64,000 nucleotides of DNA from JACNKV01 sp964388155. Lineage in GTDB: Bacteria > Fidelibacterota > Marinisomatia > Marinisomatales > JACNKV01. How positions within the stretch are numbered: the stretch's first letter is position 1; the number at the start of each line of letters is the position of its first letter. Both the position numbers and the translations under genes were made by a program. The DNA is taken from positions 1 to 64,000 of the forward strand of contig CAYLYH010000008.1 in assembly GCA_964388155.1 (NCBI GenBank), in the 5' to 3' direction. The notes under the pieces are model-generated. The model was not told the origin of the DNA, searched no databases, and saw only the letters and a list, made by a program, of their open reading frames with translations. Of the stretch, positions 26,605-35,058 are shown one piece after another.

Positions 26605-27453
26605 ATGAAACAAATTGGAATTATCGGCGCAGGAACTATGGGGAACGGCATCGCCCATATTTGTGCTTTAAATGGATATGATGTCATTCTGGTTGATTTG
26701 GATAAAGCCCTGCTTGAGAAAGGGTTGGCAACGATTAAAAAGAACTTAAACCGGCAAATAACCAAAGGTAAGATCACTCAGGAATTAATGGACAAAGCTC
26801 TGCGTAATATCCAAATGACAACCCAAATGACTGATTTGTCCAATGCAGATATCGTGATCGAAGCTGCGACAGAGAATCCTGAGATTAAAGATTCCATTTT
26901 TCGCCAAATGGATGAGATTTGCAAAGACGGTGCGATTTTGGCGACGAATACGTCCAGCATCTCCATCACGAAGATTGCCTCTGTTACCAAACGCCCTCAT
27001 AACGTAATCGGGATGCACTTTATGAATCCGGTGCCGGTCATGAAGCTGGTGGAAATCATCCGCGGACATTTGACGGACGATGCCACAACAACCGCCGTTA
27101 TCGACATGACCAAAACACTTGGTAAATCACCGGTGGAATGCAACGATTATCCCGGATTTGTGGCGAACCGGATTTTAATGCCGATGATTAACGAAGCGGT
27201 ATTTTGTCTGATGGAAGGTGTCGCCGAAGCTGAAGCAATCGACGAAATTATGAAATTGGGAATGGCTCATCCGATGGGACCATTGACATTAGCGGATTTG
27301 ATAGGTTTGGATGTCTGCCTTGCCATCATGGAGGTTTTGCATCGGGATATTGGTGACAGTAAATACCGACCCTGCCTGCTGCTCAAAAAGATGGTGTCTG
27401 CCGGAACATTGGGACGAAAAACCGGAAAAGGATTTTACGAGTATAGCAAATAA
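26605..27453 (+). CDS. hbd: 3-hydroxybutyryl-CoA dehydrogenase
   Basis: 282 residues, the typical single-domain length. The NAD-binding motif is GIIGAGTMGNGIAHICALNGYDV. The catalytic His sits in GMHFMNPVPVMKLVEII, and C-terminal domain motifs NDYPGFVANRILMPMINEA and GMAHPMGPLTLADLIGLD are present. It converts acetoacetyl-CoA to 3-hydroxybutyryl-CoA or the reverse. No crotonase (enoyl-CoA hydratase) lies in this cluster. Confidence 0.95.
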   Translation: MKQIGIIGAGTMGNGIAHICALNGYDVILVDLDKALLEKGLATIKKNLNRQITKGKITQELMDKALRNIQMTTQMTDLSNADIVIEAATENPEIKDSIFRQMDEICKDGAILATNTSSISITKIASVTKRPHNVIGMHFMNPVPVMKLVEIIRGHLTDDATTTAVIDMTKTLGKSPVECNDYPGFVANRILMPMINEAVFCLMEGVAEAEAIDEIMKLGMAHPMGPLTLADLIGLDVCLAIMEVLHRDIGDSKYRPCLLLKKMVSAGTLGRKTGKGFYEYSK

Positions 27454-27474
27454 TCAATAATTAGGAAATACAAC

Positions 27475-28620
27475 ATGAACTTTGACTTAACGGAAGAACA
27501 GGAATTACTACAAAAAACCGCTAGAGAATTTGGCGAAGAGCATTTAGCGCCCGGTGTCATCGAACGCGATGATAAGGGAGAGATGCCGAAAGAACAGATC
27601 AAAATGATGGCGGAACTGGGATTTTTGGGTATGATGATTCCGGAAGAATGGAACGGTGCGGGGATGGATGCCGTCAGTTACGTGCTGGCAATGGAGGAAA
27701 TCTCACGCACCGATGCCTCCGCCGGGGTGATTATGTCGGTGAACAATTCATTGGTTTGTCAGATATTTATGGATTGGGGTAACGATTTTCAGCGTGAAAA
27801 ATATCTCAAAAAATTGGCTATGGGTGAATGGCTGGGCGCGTTCAGCCTCAGCGAACCGCAATCCGGGTCCGATGCCAGTAATATGCGGACGTATGCAGAA
27901 AAGGACGGCGACCATTATGTGCTTAACGGCACAAAAAACTGGGTGACCAACGGAATCAGCTCTGATGTGGTCATTATCTTTGCCGTAACGACAAAAGGGA
28001 TTGGCTATAAAGGTGTGTCAGCTTTTATAGTCGAAAAAGGTCTCTCCGGATTTTCTGTGGGCAAGAAAGAGGATAAATTGGGAATCCGTGGATCGGACAC
28101 TTGCGAATTGTACTTTGATGAGTGTAAAGTCCCGGCTGAAAATTTGATTGGAAAGGAAGGAGACGGGTTCCGCATCGCCATGAAAACCCTGAACGGCGGG
28201 CGGATTGGCATCGCCTCACAAGCACTTGGGATTGCTCAAGCATCCTTGGATAAATCTGTTGAATATGCCAGAGAGCGAAAACAGTTCGGAAAACAGATTG
28301 GCAGTTTTGGTGCTATCCAAAGCAAACTGGCAAATATGGCGATCAATGTGGAAGCGTCTAGATTGCTCATTTTGAAAGTCGCCAAATTAAAGGATGAACA
28401 TAAGCCCTATGCCAAAGAAGCCGCCATGGCAAAGCAATTTGCGTCACAAACGGCGGTAGATGCCTCACGAGAGTGTGTGCAAATTTACGGCGGATACGGG
28501 TATATGCAGGAATATGGAGTAGAACGTCTTATGCGGGATGCGAAAATCACACAGATTTACGAAGGAACATCAGAAATTCAAGAATTGGTTATTGCCAGAG
28601 CATTATTGGAGGGAAGATAA
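27475..28620 (+). CDS. Acyl-CoA dehydrogenase, short-chain type
   Basis: 381 residues. FAD and substrate motifs are GAFSLSEPQSGSDASNMRT and KNWVTNGI. The catalytic Glu region is AKITQIYEGTSEIQELVIARALL. It desaturates acyl-CoA and passes electrons to ETF. It resembles butyryl-CoA dehydrogenases. No etfAB genes are adjacent. The ilvE start follows the stop by one base. Confidence 0.95.
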   Translation: MNFDLTEEQELLQKTAREFGEEHLAPGVIERDDKGEMPKEQIKMMAELGFLGMMIPEEWNGAGMDAVSYVLAMEEISRTDASAGVIMSVNNSLVCQIFMDWGNDFQREKYLKKLAMGEWLGAFSLSEPQSGSDASNMRTYAEKDGDHYVLNGTKNWVTNGISSDVVIIFAVTTKGIGYKGVSAFIVEKGLSGFSVGKKEDKLGIRGSDTCELYFDECKVPAENLIGKEGDGFRIAMKTLNGGRIGIASQALGIAQASLDKSVEYARERKQFGKQIGSFGAIQSKLANMAINVEASRLLILKVAKLKDEHKPYAKEAAMAKQFASQTAVDASRECVQIYGGYGYMQEYGVERLMRDAKITQIYEGTSEIQELVIARALLEGR

Positions 28621-28621
28621 A

Positions 28622-29665
28622 ATGGAAGACACTCATATTAATCAACTACAAAATATTGATTGGGACAGCCTTACATTTAGTCTAACGCCGACACGATCCA
28701 TGTATATGGCGACCTGCAACGCCGGTAAAGAATGGGACCCCGGAAAGTTGATGCCGTTTGGAGATATTAGCTTTTCGCCCGCTGCAGGTGTGTTAAATTA
28801 TGGGCAGGGCGTGTTTGAAGGAATGAAAGCTTTTCGTACTGTCAAGGATCGCATCGTCCTCTTTCGTCCGAAGAAAAATGCTGTCAGAGCCGCCGGCTCT
28901 GCACAGCGGGTCTGCATTCCACCTGTGCCGACGGAGATGTTTTTGGATGCCGTAAAATCTGTTGTAAAAGACAATGCAGATTATATCCCACCGTTTGGTA
29001 AGGGAAGTCTGTATATTCGTCCGGTCATCTGGGGTTCAGGTCCCATTTTAGGCGTAGCTCCGGCACCGTCATACATGTTTTTAGTTTATGTGTCGCCGGT
29101 AGGTCCGTATTTCAAAAATGGTGTGAAGAGTCTTCATCTCAAGATTACAAACCAGTACCATCGTGCCGCACCGAAAGGTACCGGCGGACATAAGATCGTC
29201 GGAAATTATGCCGTATCTCTCTATCCGCAGCAATTAGCGAAAAAATCAGGATTTGACGAAGCGATATATTTAAATGCTGCTGATGAACGGTTCATTGAAG
29301 AGGTTGGTTCAGCAAATATATTTATTTTGAAAGACGATGTGTTAACAACACCTTCCCTGGATGGTTCCATCCTTCCGGGAGTCACCCGTGCTTCGGTATT
29401 GAAAATTGCCCGGGAAAAATTGAATTTGCAAATCCGCCAGCGTAATGTCAGTGTTCATGAATTACTGAATGCAGATGAAGTCTTTTGCACCGGAACGGCA
29501 GTTGTTGTCACTCCGGTCGGGATGATCACAACCAATTTGCACTCTCAAACCATAAACAATAATGAAATGGGCCCGATAACAGCACAATTACGTGAGATAC
29601 TTCTTGGTATTCAGCGAGAAACCCATGAAGATGAATTTAATTGGGTATGTCCTATCAATGAATAA
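28622..29665 (+). CDS. ilvE: Branched-chain amino acid aminotransferase
   Basis: 347 residues from the ATG at 28622, one nt after the acyl-CoA dehydrogenase stop; the longer frame from 28538 lies inside that gene. Class IV PLP fold. Motifs include LNYGQGVFEGMKAFRT, the PLP lysine in GGHKIVGNYAVSL, and EEVGSANIFILKDD. The length fits the longer, eukaryote-like BCAT group. Its place after the acyl-CoA genes suggests branched-chain amino acid catabolism feeding them, which is inference. Confidence 0.93.
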   Translation: MEDTHINQLQNIDWDSLTFSLTPTRSMYMATCNAGKEWDPGKLMPFGDISFSPAAGVLNYGQGVFEGMKAFRTVKDRIVLFRPKKNAVRAAGSAQRVCIPPVPTEMFLDAVKSVVKDNADYIPPFGKGSLYIRPVIWGSGPILGVAPAPSYMFLVYVSPVGPYFKNGVKSLHLKITNQYHRAAPKGTGGHKIVGNYAVSLYPQQLAKKSGFDEAIYLNAADERFIEEVGSANIFILKDDVLTTPSLDGSILPGVTRASVLKIAREKLNLQIRQRNVSVHELLNADEVFCTGTAVVVTPVGMITTNLHSQTINNNEMGPITAQLREILLGIQRETHEDEFNWVCPINE

Positions 29666-30089
29666 ATATAGACATCCAAGACGCCAAGCTCGTGAGGCTG
29701 TATTTCAAGCAATGTACGCACGTGAAATAGCCGGAGATGACGATAAGAAAATAATAAGTGATATAACTTTACGATATTCATTTAATAAAGAAACAGCCGA
29801 GTTTGTGACTGAATTATACACCAATACGGTAAGTCAGACAGAATGGATAAAAAATACAATCAGCCGGCATTTGAAAAACTGGCAAATACACCGGATTGCG
29901 TTATTAGATCGTCTTATACTTCAGATGGCTGTCGGTGAATTGTACTTTATAGATGATGTCCCGCATAAAGTTAGCATATCGGAGGCGATTGAAATTGCCC
30001 GGTTTTACAGCTCCGATGAAAGCTCCGGTTTTGTCAATGGAATCTTAGACGCCGTGTATAAAGAAATTAAAAAAAATAGTAAGCAGTAA
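29658..30089 (+). CDS. nusB: Transcription antitermination/rRNA factor NusB
   Basis: 143 residues, starting MNKYRHPRRQAREAVFQAMYA, the family's N-terminal helix. Later motifs are HLKNWQIHRIALLDRLILQMAVGEL, VSISEAIEIARFYSS and FVNGILDAV. NusB with NusE binds boxA RNA in rRNA leaders. It overlaps the last 8 nt of ilvE. The longer open frame from 29592 lies inside ilvE. Confidence 0.95.
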   Translation: MNKYRHPRRQAREAVFQAMYAREIAGDDDKKIISDITLRYSFNKETAEFVTELYTNTVSQTEWIKNTISRHLKNWQIHRIALLDRLILQMAVGELYFIDDVPHKVSISEAIEIARFYSSDESSGFVNGILDAVYKEIKKNSKQ

Positions 30090-30119
30090 TAACCCAAAAC
30101 CTAGCACCCAGAACCTAGA

Positions 30120-33100
30120 ATGATACAAGCAATACTCAAAAAATTATTTGGATCCAAATCGGATCGTGAAATTAAGTCTTTATGGTCTATCGTTGAAGAA
30201 ATCAATCGTTTTACGGAGACATTAACGCAAAAAACAGACGGAGACATCGTCGCGCGAACCCAAGAAATAAAAAATGCGATTATTCAGGTAAGGGAGAACG
30301 CTGAAGATGAAGTATCCGGAAAAAATCTTGACGCAAAAGAAGCACAAAAGCTTGTTCTTAAGGCAGAGCATCAAGCATTGGATGATTTCATGATTGAAGC
30401 GTTTGCGATGGTCAAAGAAACGTGTAAGCGGATGGTTGGTCAATCATGGCAAGTCAGCGGGCAGGAATTAGAATGGAATATGATCCCGTATGATGTGCAG
30501 ATTTTGGGGGCGATTATTTTGCATCATGGCAAAATTGCAGAAATGAAAACCGGTGAAGGAAAGACGCTTGTGGCAACCTTGCCCATCTATCTGAATGCAC
30601 TGACCGGACGCGGTGTCCACATCGTAACCGTCAACGATTATCTCGCCAGACGAGATGCCGAGTGGATGGGAGAAGTATACAAACGGCTTGGTCTTACAGT
30701 GAGCTTCTTACAAAATACCATGAATAATGACCACCGCAGAGATGCCTATTATGCTGATATCACGTATGGGACCAATACCGAATACGGGTTTGATTATCTG
30801 CGGGATAATATGTCGTTGACAGCCGAGGAGCAAGTCCAGCGCGGACATGCCTATGCCATCGTTGACGAAGTTGATAGTGTCCTCATAGACGAAGCCAGAA
30901 CTCCGCTGATTATTTCTGGTGCGGTAGATGCTCCGGTAGATGACACCTTCCGGCAACTGCGTCCGCTCATACAAAATTTAGTAAAAAAACAGAATATCCT
31001 TGTATCAAACTTGGTCCGTGATGCAGAATCTCTGCTTAAGGATGACAAGGATTCAGAAGCGGGATTGAAATTATTACAAGCCCGACGCGGTATGCCAAAA
31101 CATCGCCGACTGATGAAAATGTTCCAGGAAACCGGGATGATAAAACTAGCGCATAATGTCGAGTCTGCATATATCCGGGATAAGATTATGCACGAAGTTG
31201 ATGAGGATTTATACTTTAGTGTCGAAGAGAAGTCTCATGTTATGGATATTACGGAAAAAGGACGAAATTTTCTTGCCCCGGACAATCCGGAAACATTTGT
31301 CATCCCTGACTTGGGCGAAATGCTAAACGATATTGATAGCAGAGATGATTTATTGCCCATCCAAATTGCACAGGAAAAAGAGAAAGCACATCAACTCCAT
31401 GCGGAACGAAGTGGTAAAATTCACAATTTGAATCAACTGCTTCGGGCATTTTCATTGTATGAAAAAGATGTCGATTATGTGGTGCAGAATAACAAAGTGA
31501 TGATCGTGGATGAATTTACCGGGCGTGTTTTACCCGGCAGACGATATAGTGAGGGCTTGCATCAGGCGCTGGAGGCAAAGGAAAATGTTACCATCGAGCG
31601 TGAAACACAGACAATTGCAACAATTACGATTCAGAATTATTTCCGCCTTTACGATAAACTCTCAGGGATGACCGGAACGGCAGAGACTGAAGCAGAAGAA
31701 TTTGGTGCCATTTATAACCTTGATGTTACGGTAATTCCGACACACAGCCAAATTGTACGTGATGACCGAAATGATTTAGTGTATAAAACCAAACGAGAAA
31801 AATACAACGCCGTGATTGAAGAATTGTCATCGTGCTACCTGAAAAAACAACCGGTGTTGGTCGGGACGATTTCCGTGGAAATTTCTGAGTTACTTTCACG
31901 AATGCTAAAACGAAAAGGAATTCCGCACAACGTTTTGAATGCTAAACAGCATCAGCGGGAAGCCGAAATTGTCACCCGTGCCGGACAGCCGGGCTCAATC
32001 ACGATTGCGACAAACATGGCCGGACGTGGAACGGATATCAAGTTGGGTGACGGGGTCACGGACATAGGCGGACTGCATATCCTTGGAACGGAACGGCATG
32101 AATCCCGCCGGATTGACCTTCAGCTGCGGGGACGGTCAGGACGACAGGGAGACCCGGGCTCGACACAGTTTTATCTGTCTTTGGAAGATGATTTAATGCG
32201 CCTGTTTAACAGTGAACGGGTCGCGGCAATTATGGAAAAAATGGGTGTGGAAGAAGGGGAAGTTATCACAGCAAAAATGGTGACCCGCGCTATCAGTAAT
32301 GCTCAGAAAAAAGTGGAACAGCGAAACTACGGCATCCGAAAACACTTGCTCGAATACGACGATGTCATGAATCAACAGCGACAGGTTGTGTACGATTTGC
32401 GTAATCAGGGTCTCCATGGAGAAAATATCCGGGAGACGGTCATGGAATTTATCGAAGACTTTGTCGAAGATGAAACCGCCGCATTGCAGGAGCAGCGATC
32501 TGACGAGTGGGACTGGGAGAATCTGAAGTACATTTTTTCTTCGCATCTGTTGGTTAATATTGAGCAAGACAGTATATCAAGTTCATCGGATTTATCGGAA
32601 ATATCCCTCGATGATTTAAAAGATTTCATCCTAAAACAGGCAAAAGAAGTTTACGCTGCCAGAGAATTGCTGATGCCTGAAGAGGTGATGCGCGGATTTG
32701 AGCGATTCATTATTTTGCGCACCATTGATGAAAAATGGAAAGACCATCTGTATGGGATGGATCAAATCCGTGAGGGAATCAATTTGCGTGCGTATGGTCA
32801 AAAAAATCCGTTGTTGGAGTATAAGTCCGAAGGATTTCAGTTGTTTCAGGAAATGATGGCGGATTTAAACCGAACGACGGTTCAACGATTATTACGTACC
32901 CAATTACAAGGAATGGAACAAGCTCCTCAGATACAAACACGCCAGGTTCACAACGTCAGGACGCAGCATGATGACACTACCGGTATGGGATTTGCCGCCG
33001 CACCGGAGGGAGGACAGGCAAACCGTCCGCAGCAGGCTACAAGAACCCCGGTACATGTTGAAAAAAAATACGGACGGAATGAAATAATTACCGTCGTCAG

Positions 33101-33176
33101 TCCCAGCGGAAAAAAAGAAGAGATTAAATATAAAAAACTTCCTCAATATATCAATCGGGGGTATAAGCAAGCATAA
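30120..33176 (+). CDS. secA: Preprotein translocase ATPase SecA
   Basis: 1018 residues. Walker A is MKTGEGKTLVATLP and Walker B is IVDEVDSVLIDEARTPLI. NBD2 motifs include TNMAGRGTDIKL and QLRGRSGRQGDPGSTQFYLSLEDDLMR. Compared with the E. coli protein it carries extra sequence in NBD1 (about residues 280-400), as in other FCB SecA. The C-terminus ends KYKKLPQYINRGYKQA with no Cys-rich zinc (SEC-C) motif. The spacer before it contains CCCAAAACCTAGCACCCAG-type words and gives no good Shine-Dalgarno. Confidence 0.98.
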   Translation: MIQAILKKLFGSKSDREIKSLWSIVEEINRFTETLTQKTDGDIVARTQEIKNAIIQVRENAEDEVSGKNLDAKEAQKLVLKAEHQALDDFMIEAFAMVKETCKRMVGQSWQVSGQELEWNMIPYDVQILGAIILHHGKIAEMKTGEGKTLVATLPIYLNALTGRGVHIVTVNDYLARRDAEWMGEVYKRLGLTVSFLQNTMNNDHRRDAYYADITYGTNTEYGFDYLRDNMSLTAEEQVQRGHAYAIVDEVDSVLIDEARTPLIISGAVDAPVDDTFRQLRPLIQNLVKKQNILVSNLVRDAESLLKDDKDSEAGLKLLQARRGMPKHRRLMKMFQETGMIKLAHNVESAYIRDKIMHEVDEDLYFSVEEKSHVMDITEKGRNFLAPDNPETFVIPDLGEMLNDIDSRDDLLPIQIAQEKEKAHQLHAERSGKIHNLNQLLRAFSLYEKDVDYVVQNNKVMIVDEFTGRVLPGRRYSEGLHQALEAKENVTIERETQTIATITIQNYFRLYDKLSGMTGTAETEAEEFGAIYNLDVTVIPTHSQIVRDDRNDLVYKTKREKYNAVIEELSSCYLKKQPVLVGTISVEISELLSRMLKRKGIPHNVLNAKQHQREAEIVTRAGQPGSITIATNMAGRGTDIKLGDGVTDIGGLHILGTERHESRRIDLQLRGRSGRQGDPGSTQFYLSLEDDLMRLFNSERVAAIMEKMGVEEGEVITAKMVTRAISNAQKKVEQRNYGIRKHLLEYDDVMNQQRQVVYDLRNQGLHGENIRETVMEFIEDFVEDETAALQEQRSDEWDWENLKYIFSSHLLVNIEQDSISSSSDLSEISLDDLKDFILKQAKEVYAARELLMPEEVMRGFERFIILRTIDEKWKDHLYGMDQIREGINLRAYGQKNPLLEYKSEGFQLFQEMMADLNRTTVQRLLRTQLQGMEQAPQIQTRQVHNVRTQHDDTTGMGFAAAPEGGQANRPQQATRTPVHVEKKYGRNEIITVVSPSGKKEEIKYKKLPQYINRGYKQA

Positions 33177-33291
33177 ATAGTGAGGAGTGAGGTACTGACT
33201 ACCGAAGCTAAGTTATGAAAATTGGACGAATTACATTTTATGTTTTACATGTATTTAGTGTAATTTTGCGGGCTTTTTAAAGACAGTATTT

Positions 33292-33373
33292 GCCGCGGTG
33301 GTGGAATTGGTAGACACGCCAGATTTAGGATCTGGTGCTTTCGGGCGTGAAGGTTCGAGTCCTTTCCGCGGTA
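33292..33373 (+). tRNA. tRNA-Leu (anticodon UAG)
   Basis: Acceptor GCCGCGG pairs with CCGCGGT, with discriminator A. The anticodon arm is CCAGA-TTTAGGA-TCTGG, giving UAG, which reads CUA and other CUN codons. A variable arm (TGCTTTCGGGCG) and the T-arm GAAGG-TTCGAGT-CCTTT are present. CCA is not encoded. TAATTTTG at 33261-33268 resembles the Bacteroidetes -7 promoter box TAnnTTTG, but no clear -33 box was found. Confidence 0.95.
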
Positions 33374-33640
33374 CTGAACTTTAACCGGTCACTTATTTCG
33401 GGGGGCTTTTGATATGATCAATAAAGTATGATCGCCTGTAAAACCAGGGCCGGAACCGGATAGGATTGTCAATTAAAAGCAGGCTGATTGTTTAAACCAA
33501 AAAAGGAAACCAACTCTTAAGCAAAAACACTAAACAAAAAATAATCAAACTATTCCTTGACCTTAGTATAAGAGATAGTGGGGGTTAGCCAGATTATTTC
33601 TTCTCGTATTTTCACATCATCAGCTCTATTATACAAGACG
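33374..33640. other. Spacer after tRNA-Leu, no feature identified
   Basis: 267 nt without a supported gene. I looked for a second copy of the tRNA 3' end, which would mark an integrated element, and found none here. A short GGGGGGC stretch after the tRNA does not make a convincing terminator. Confidence 0.4.
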
Positions 33641-34132
33641 TTATCCTTTTCCTAATATTACAATATCTGCAAACAGGAATGATATTATCGGCAGGACCCA
33701 ATATAGAATCCCAGACAATATTCCCAATGACAGTTGTTTGGTATCCAATAATTTTGATTCTTTCAATTTTTGAATACCCAAAACAAACAGTAGCAAGAAA
33801 ACGATACTACTTACCATTCCGGGGGAATATTCAATGAAAATAATTGAGAACATGGTGTGATTTAGAAAGTTAAAAAATCCCCAGATTAAAATTCCTAAAC
33901 CAAGTGGAAGAAATTTCAGTTTATTCATAGTATAGAGAAAACAACCCAGCAACAGGTAAAAGGTGAAATAGTAATTATGAATCAGCCAAAGTTCTGTATC
34001 ATAAATAGGTATCCCCCATCTGATTTTCACCCACCCGGGGAACCCAAACATTCCTTCTTCAATAAGATGAAAGGATATGTAAAATAGGATGCTTATCATC
34101 GGTAAATATTTGAACTGAATTTTATTAATCAT
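33641..34132 (-). CDS. HXXEE-like integral membrane protein
   Basis: 163 residues with about five predicted helices. The first helix ends in FHLIEEGMFGFPGW, a match to the His-x-x-Glu-Glu pattern naming the HXXEE domain. A second motif, FFNFLNHTMFSIIF, supplies another membrane His. The function of this family is unknown. It is the first gene past tRNA-Leu, in opposite orientation, in an accessory stretch. Confidence 0.65.
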   Translation of the reverse strand: MINKIQFKYLPMISILFYISFHLIEEGMFGFPGWVKIRWGIPIYDTELWLIHNYYFTFYLLLGCFLYTMNKLKFLPLGLGILIWGFFNFLNHTMFSIIFIEYSPGMVSSIVFLLLFVLGIQKLKESKLLDTKQLSLGILSGILYWVLPIISFLFADIVILGKG

Positions 34133-34215
34133 TAATCTGGCTTCCGTTCGAGTGTGGGATGGACGGGCGCTTCGCGCCGGCCAGCCCAGACTGGCACAGC
34201 TCCATCAGTAAATAT

Positions 34216-34231
34216 ACGGCTCGAGAGCCGT
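34216..34231. repeat. Short palindrome between the HXXEE and DUF998 genes
   Basis: ACGGCTC, GA, GAGCCGT is a perfect 16-nt palindrome. A GC-rich hairpin, GGCGC-TTC-GCGCC, lies 40 nt away at 34166-34178. Neither has a clear T-run, so termination is only possible, not shown. Confidence 0.35.
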
Positions 34232-34268
34232 GATATTACATTTTTGTTCGTTGATTGTGTGTGTGGAA

Positions 34269-34416
34269 TTACAGCCCGAAGAGTTTTAAGCGCTGTGTGA
34301 TATGTTCGTAAGCTCTAGCTGATAATTCATGAAGCAATTTACCAACTGCAAATACGATTAGGCAATAAATATAATCTCATACCATCGAACTGATTTTTAC
34401 TCAAATTATAAATCAT
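34269..34416 (-). pseudogene. Possible frameshifted small CDS downstream of the DUF998 gene
   Basis: A strong GGAGG lies 7-8 nt before an ATG at 34416. The frame reads MIYNLSKNQFDGMRLYLLPN and stops at 34339. A second frame shifted by one continues with VGKLLHELSARAYEHITQRL and ends at 34269. The good ribosome-binding site directly after the DUF998 stop and the protein-like second half suggest a broken third gene of the unit. I do not recognise the product, and chance is possible. Confidence 0.3.
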
Positions 34417-34437
34417 AACACTTTCCTCCGACACCTG

Positions 34438-35058
34438 TTATCGGCGGCTAATGATTATTATCCAAACAACATTGTAATAAACAATGATCTTTTGAGTTAT
34501 CGGGATAATTGGTCCCCAAATATCAGCTAAGCCCTGCCCAATCTGGACACCAACAACCAAAGCCAGTCCCAGACTTATAAAACCGGCAAGCATTTTAGCT
34601 TTAAGTTCCAAAAAAGCAACTACAAGGGCGGTGATAAAAAGTGGAATCGCCCAAAGCCAGACTCCGGTCATGTGAAGATCAGACAGTATGTCATCGGGGG
34701 CGATCCCGATAATTACCATGCCGGCGGCTGAAATTGAACCGATAATTTTCACAGCGTATTTAAAATAAGGAGTTCCGTTAATGGTTTTTGCCAGTCCATT
34801 ATAAAAGGCAAATAAACTGATCCCGAAGAAAGTCAGCGCTGAATTGAATAAGATCATCGATACAGTATTGCTGTCCCCGGAGTAAGAAACGGTCCGCCCC
34901 AAATCGCTGAACATATTAAGCCAGAATGTGTAGCCGAGCGCCTGATCGTCCCAAGCAGTCCCGCCTTGATAAAATAACATAGCAACAGCAGATACAACCA
35001 CAAATTGCAACGCTCCGACCGCACCGGTAAGAAGTAGTTTTTGTTTAGTTATTGCCAT
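34438..35058 (-). CDS. DUF998-like integral membrane protein
   Basis: 206 residues with about six membrane helices. The phrases NMFSDLGRTVS, SMILFNSALTFFGISLFAFY and GIAPDDILSDLHMTGVWLW fit the DUF998 pattern of a SDLG motif, a TMxLFN helix and a conserved LH before a late helix. The function of the family is unknown. Its start overlaps the end of the ceramidase-like gene by 14 nt, so the two are co-expressed. Confidence 0.6.
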   Translation of the reverse strand: MAITKQKLLLTGAVGALQFVVVSAVAMLFYQGGTAWDDQALGYTFWLNMFSDLGRTVSYSGDSNTVSMILFNSALTFFGISLFAFYNGLAKTINGTPYFKYAVKIIGSISAAGMVIIGIAPDDILSDLHMTGVWLWAIPLFITALVVAFLELKAKMLAGFISLGLALVVGVQIGQGLADIWGPIIPITQKIIVYYNVVWIIIISRR

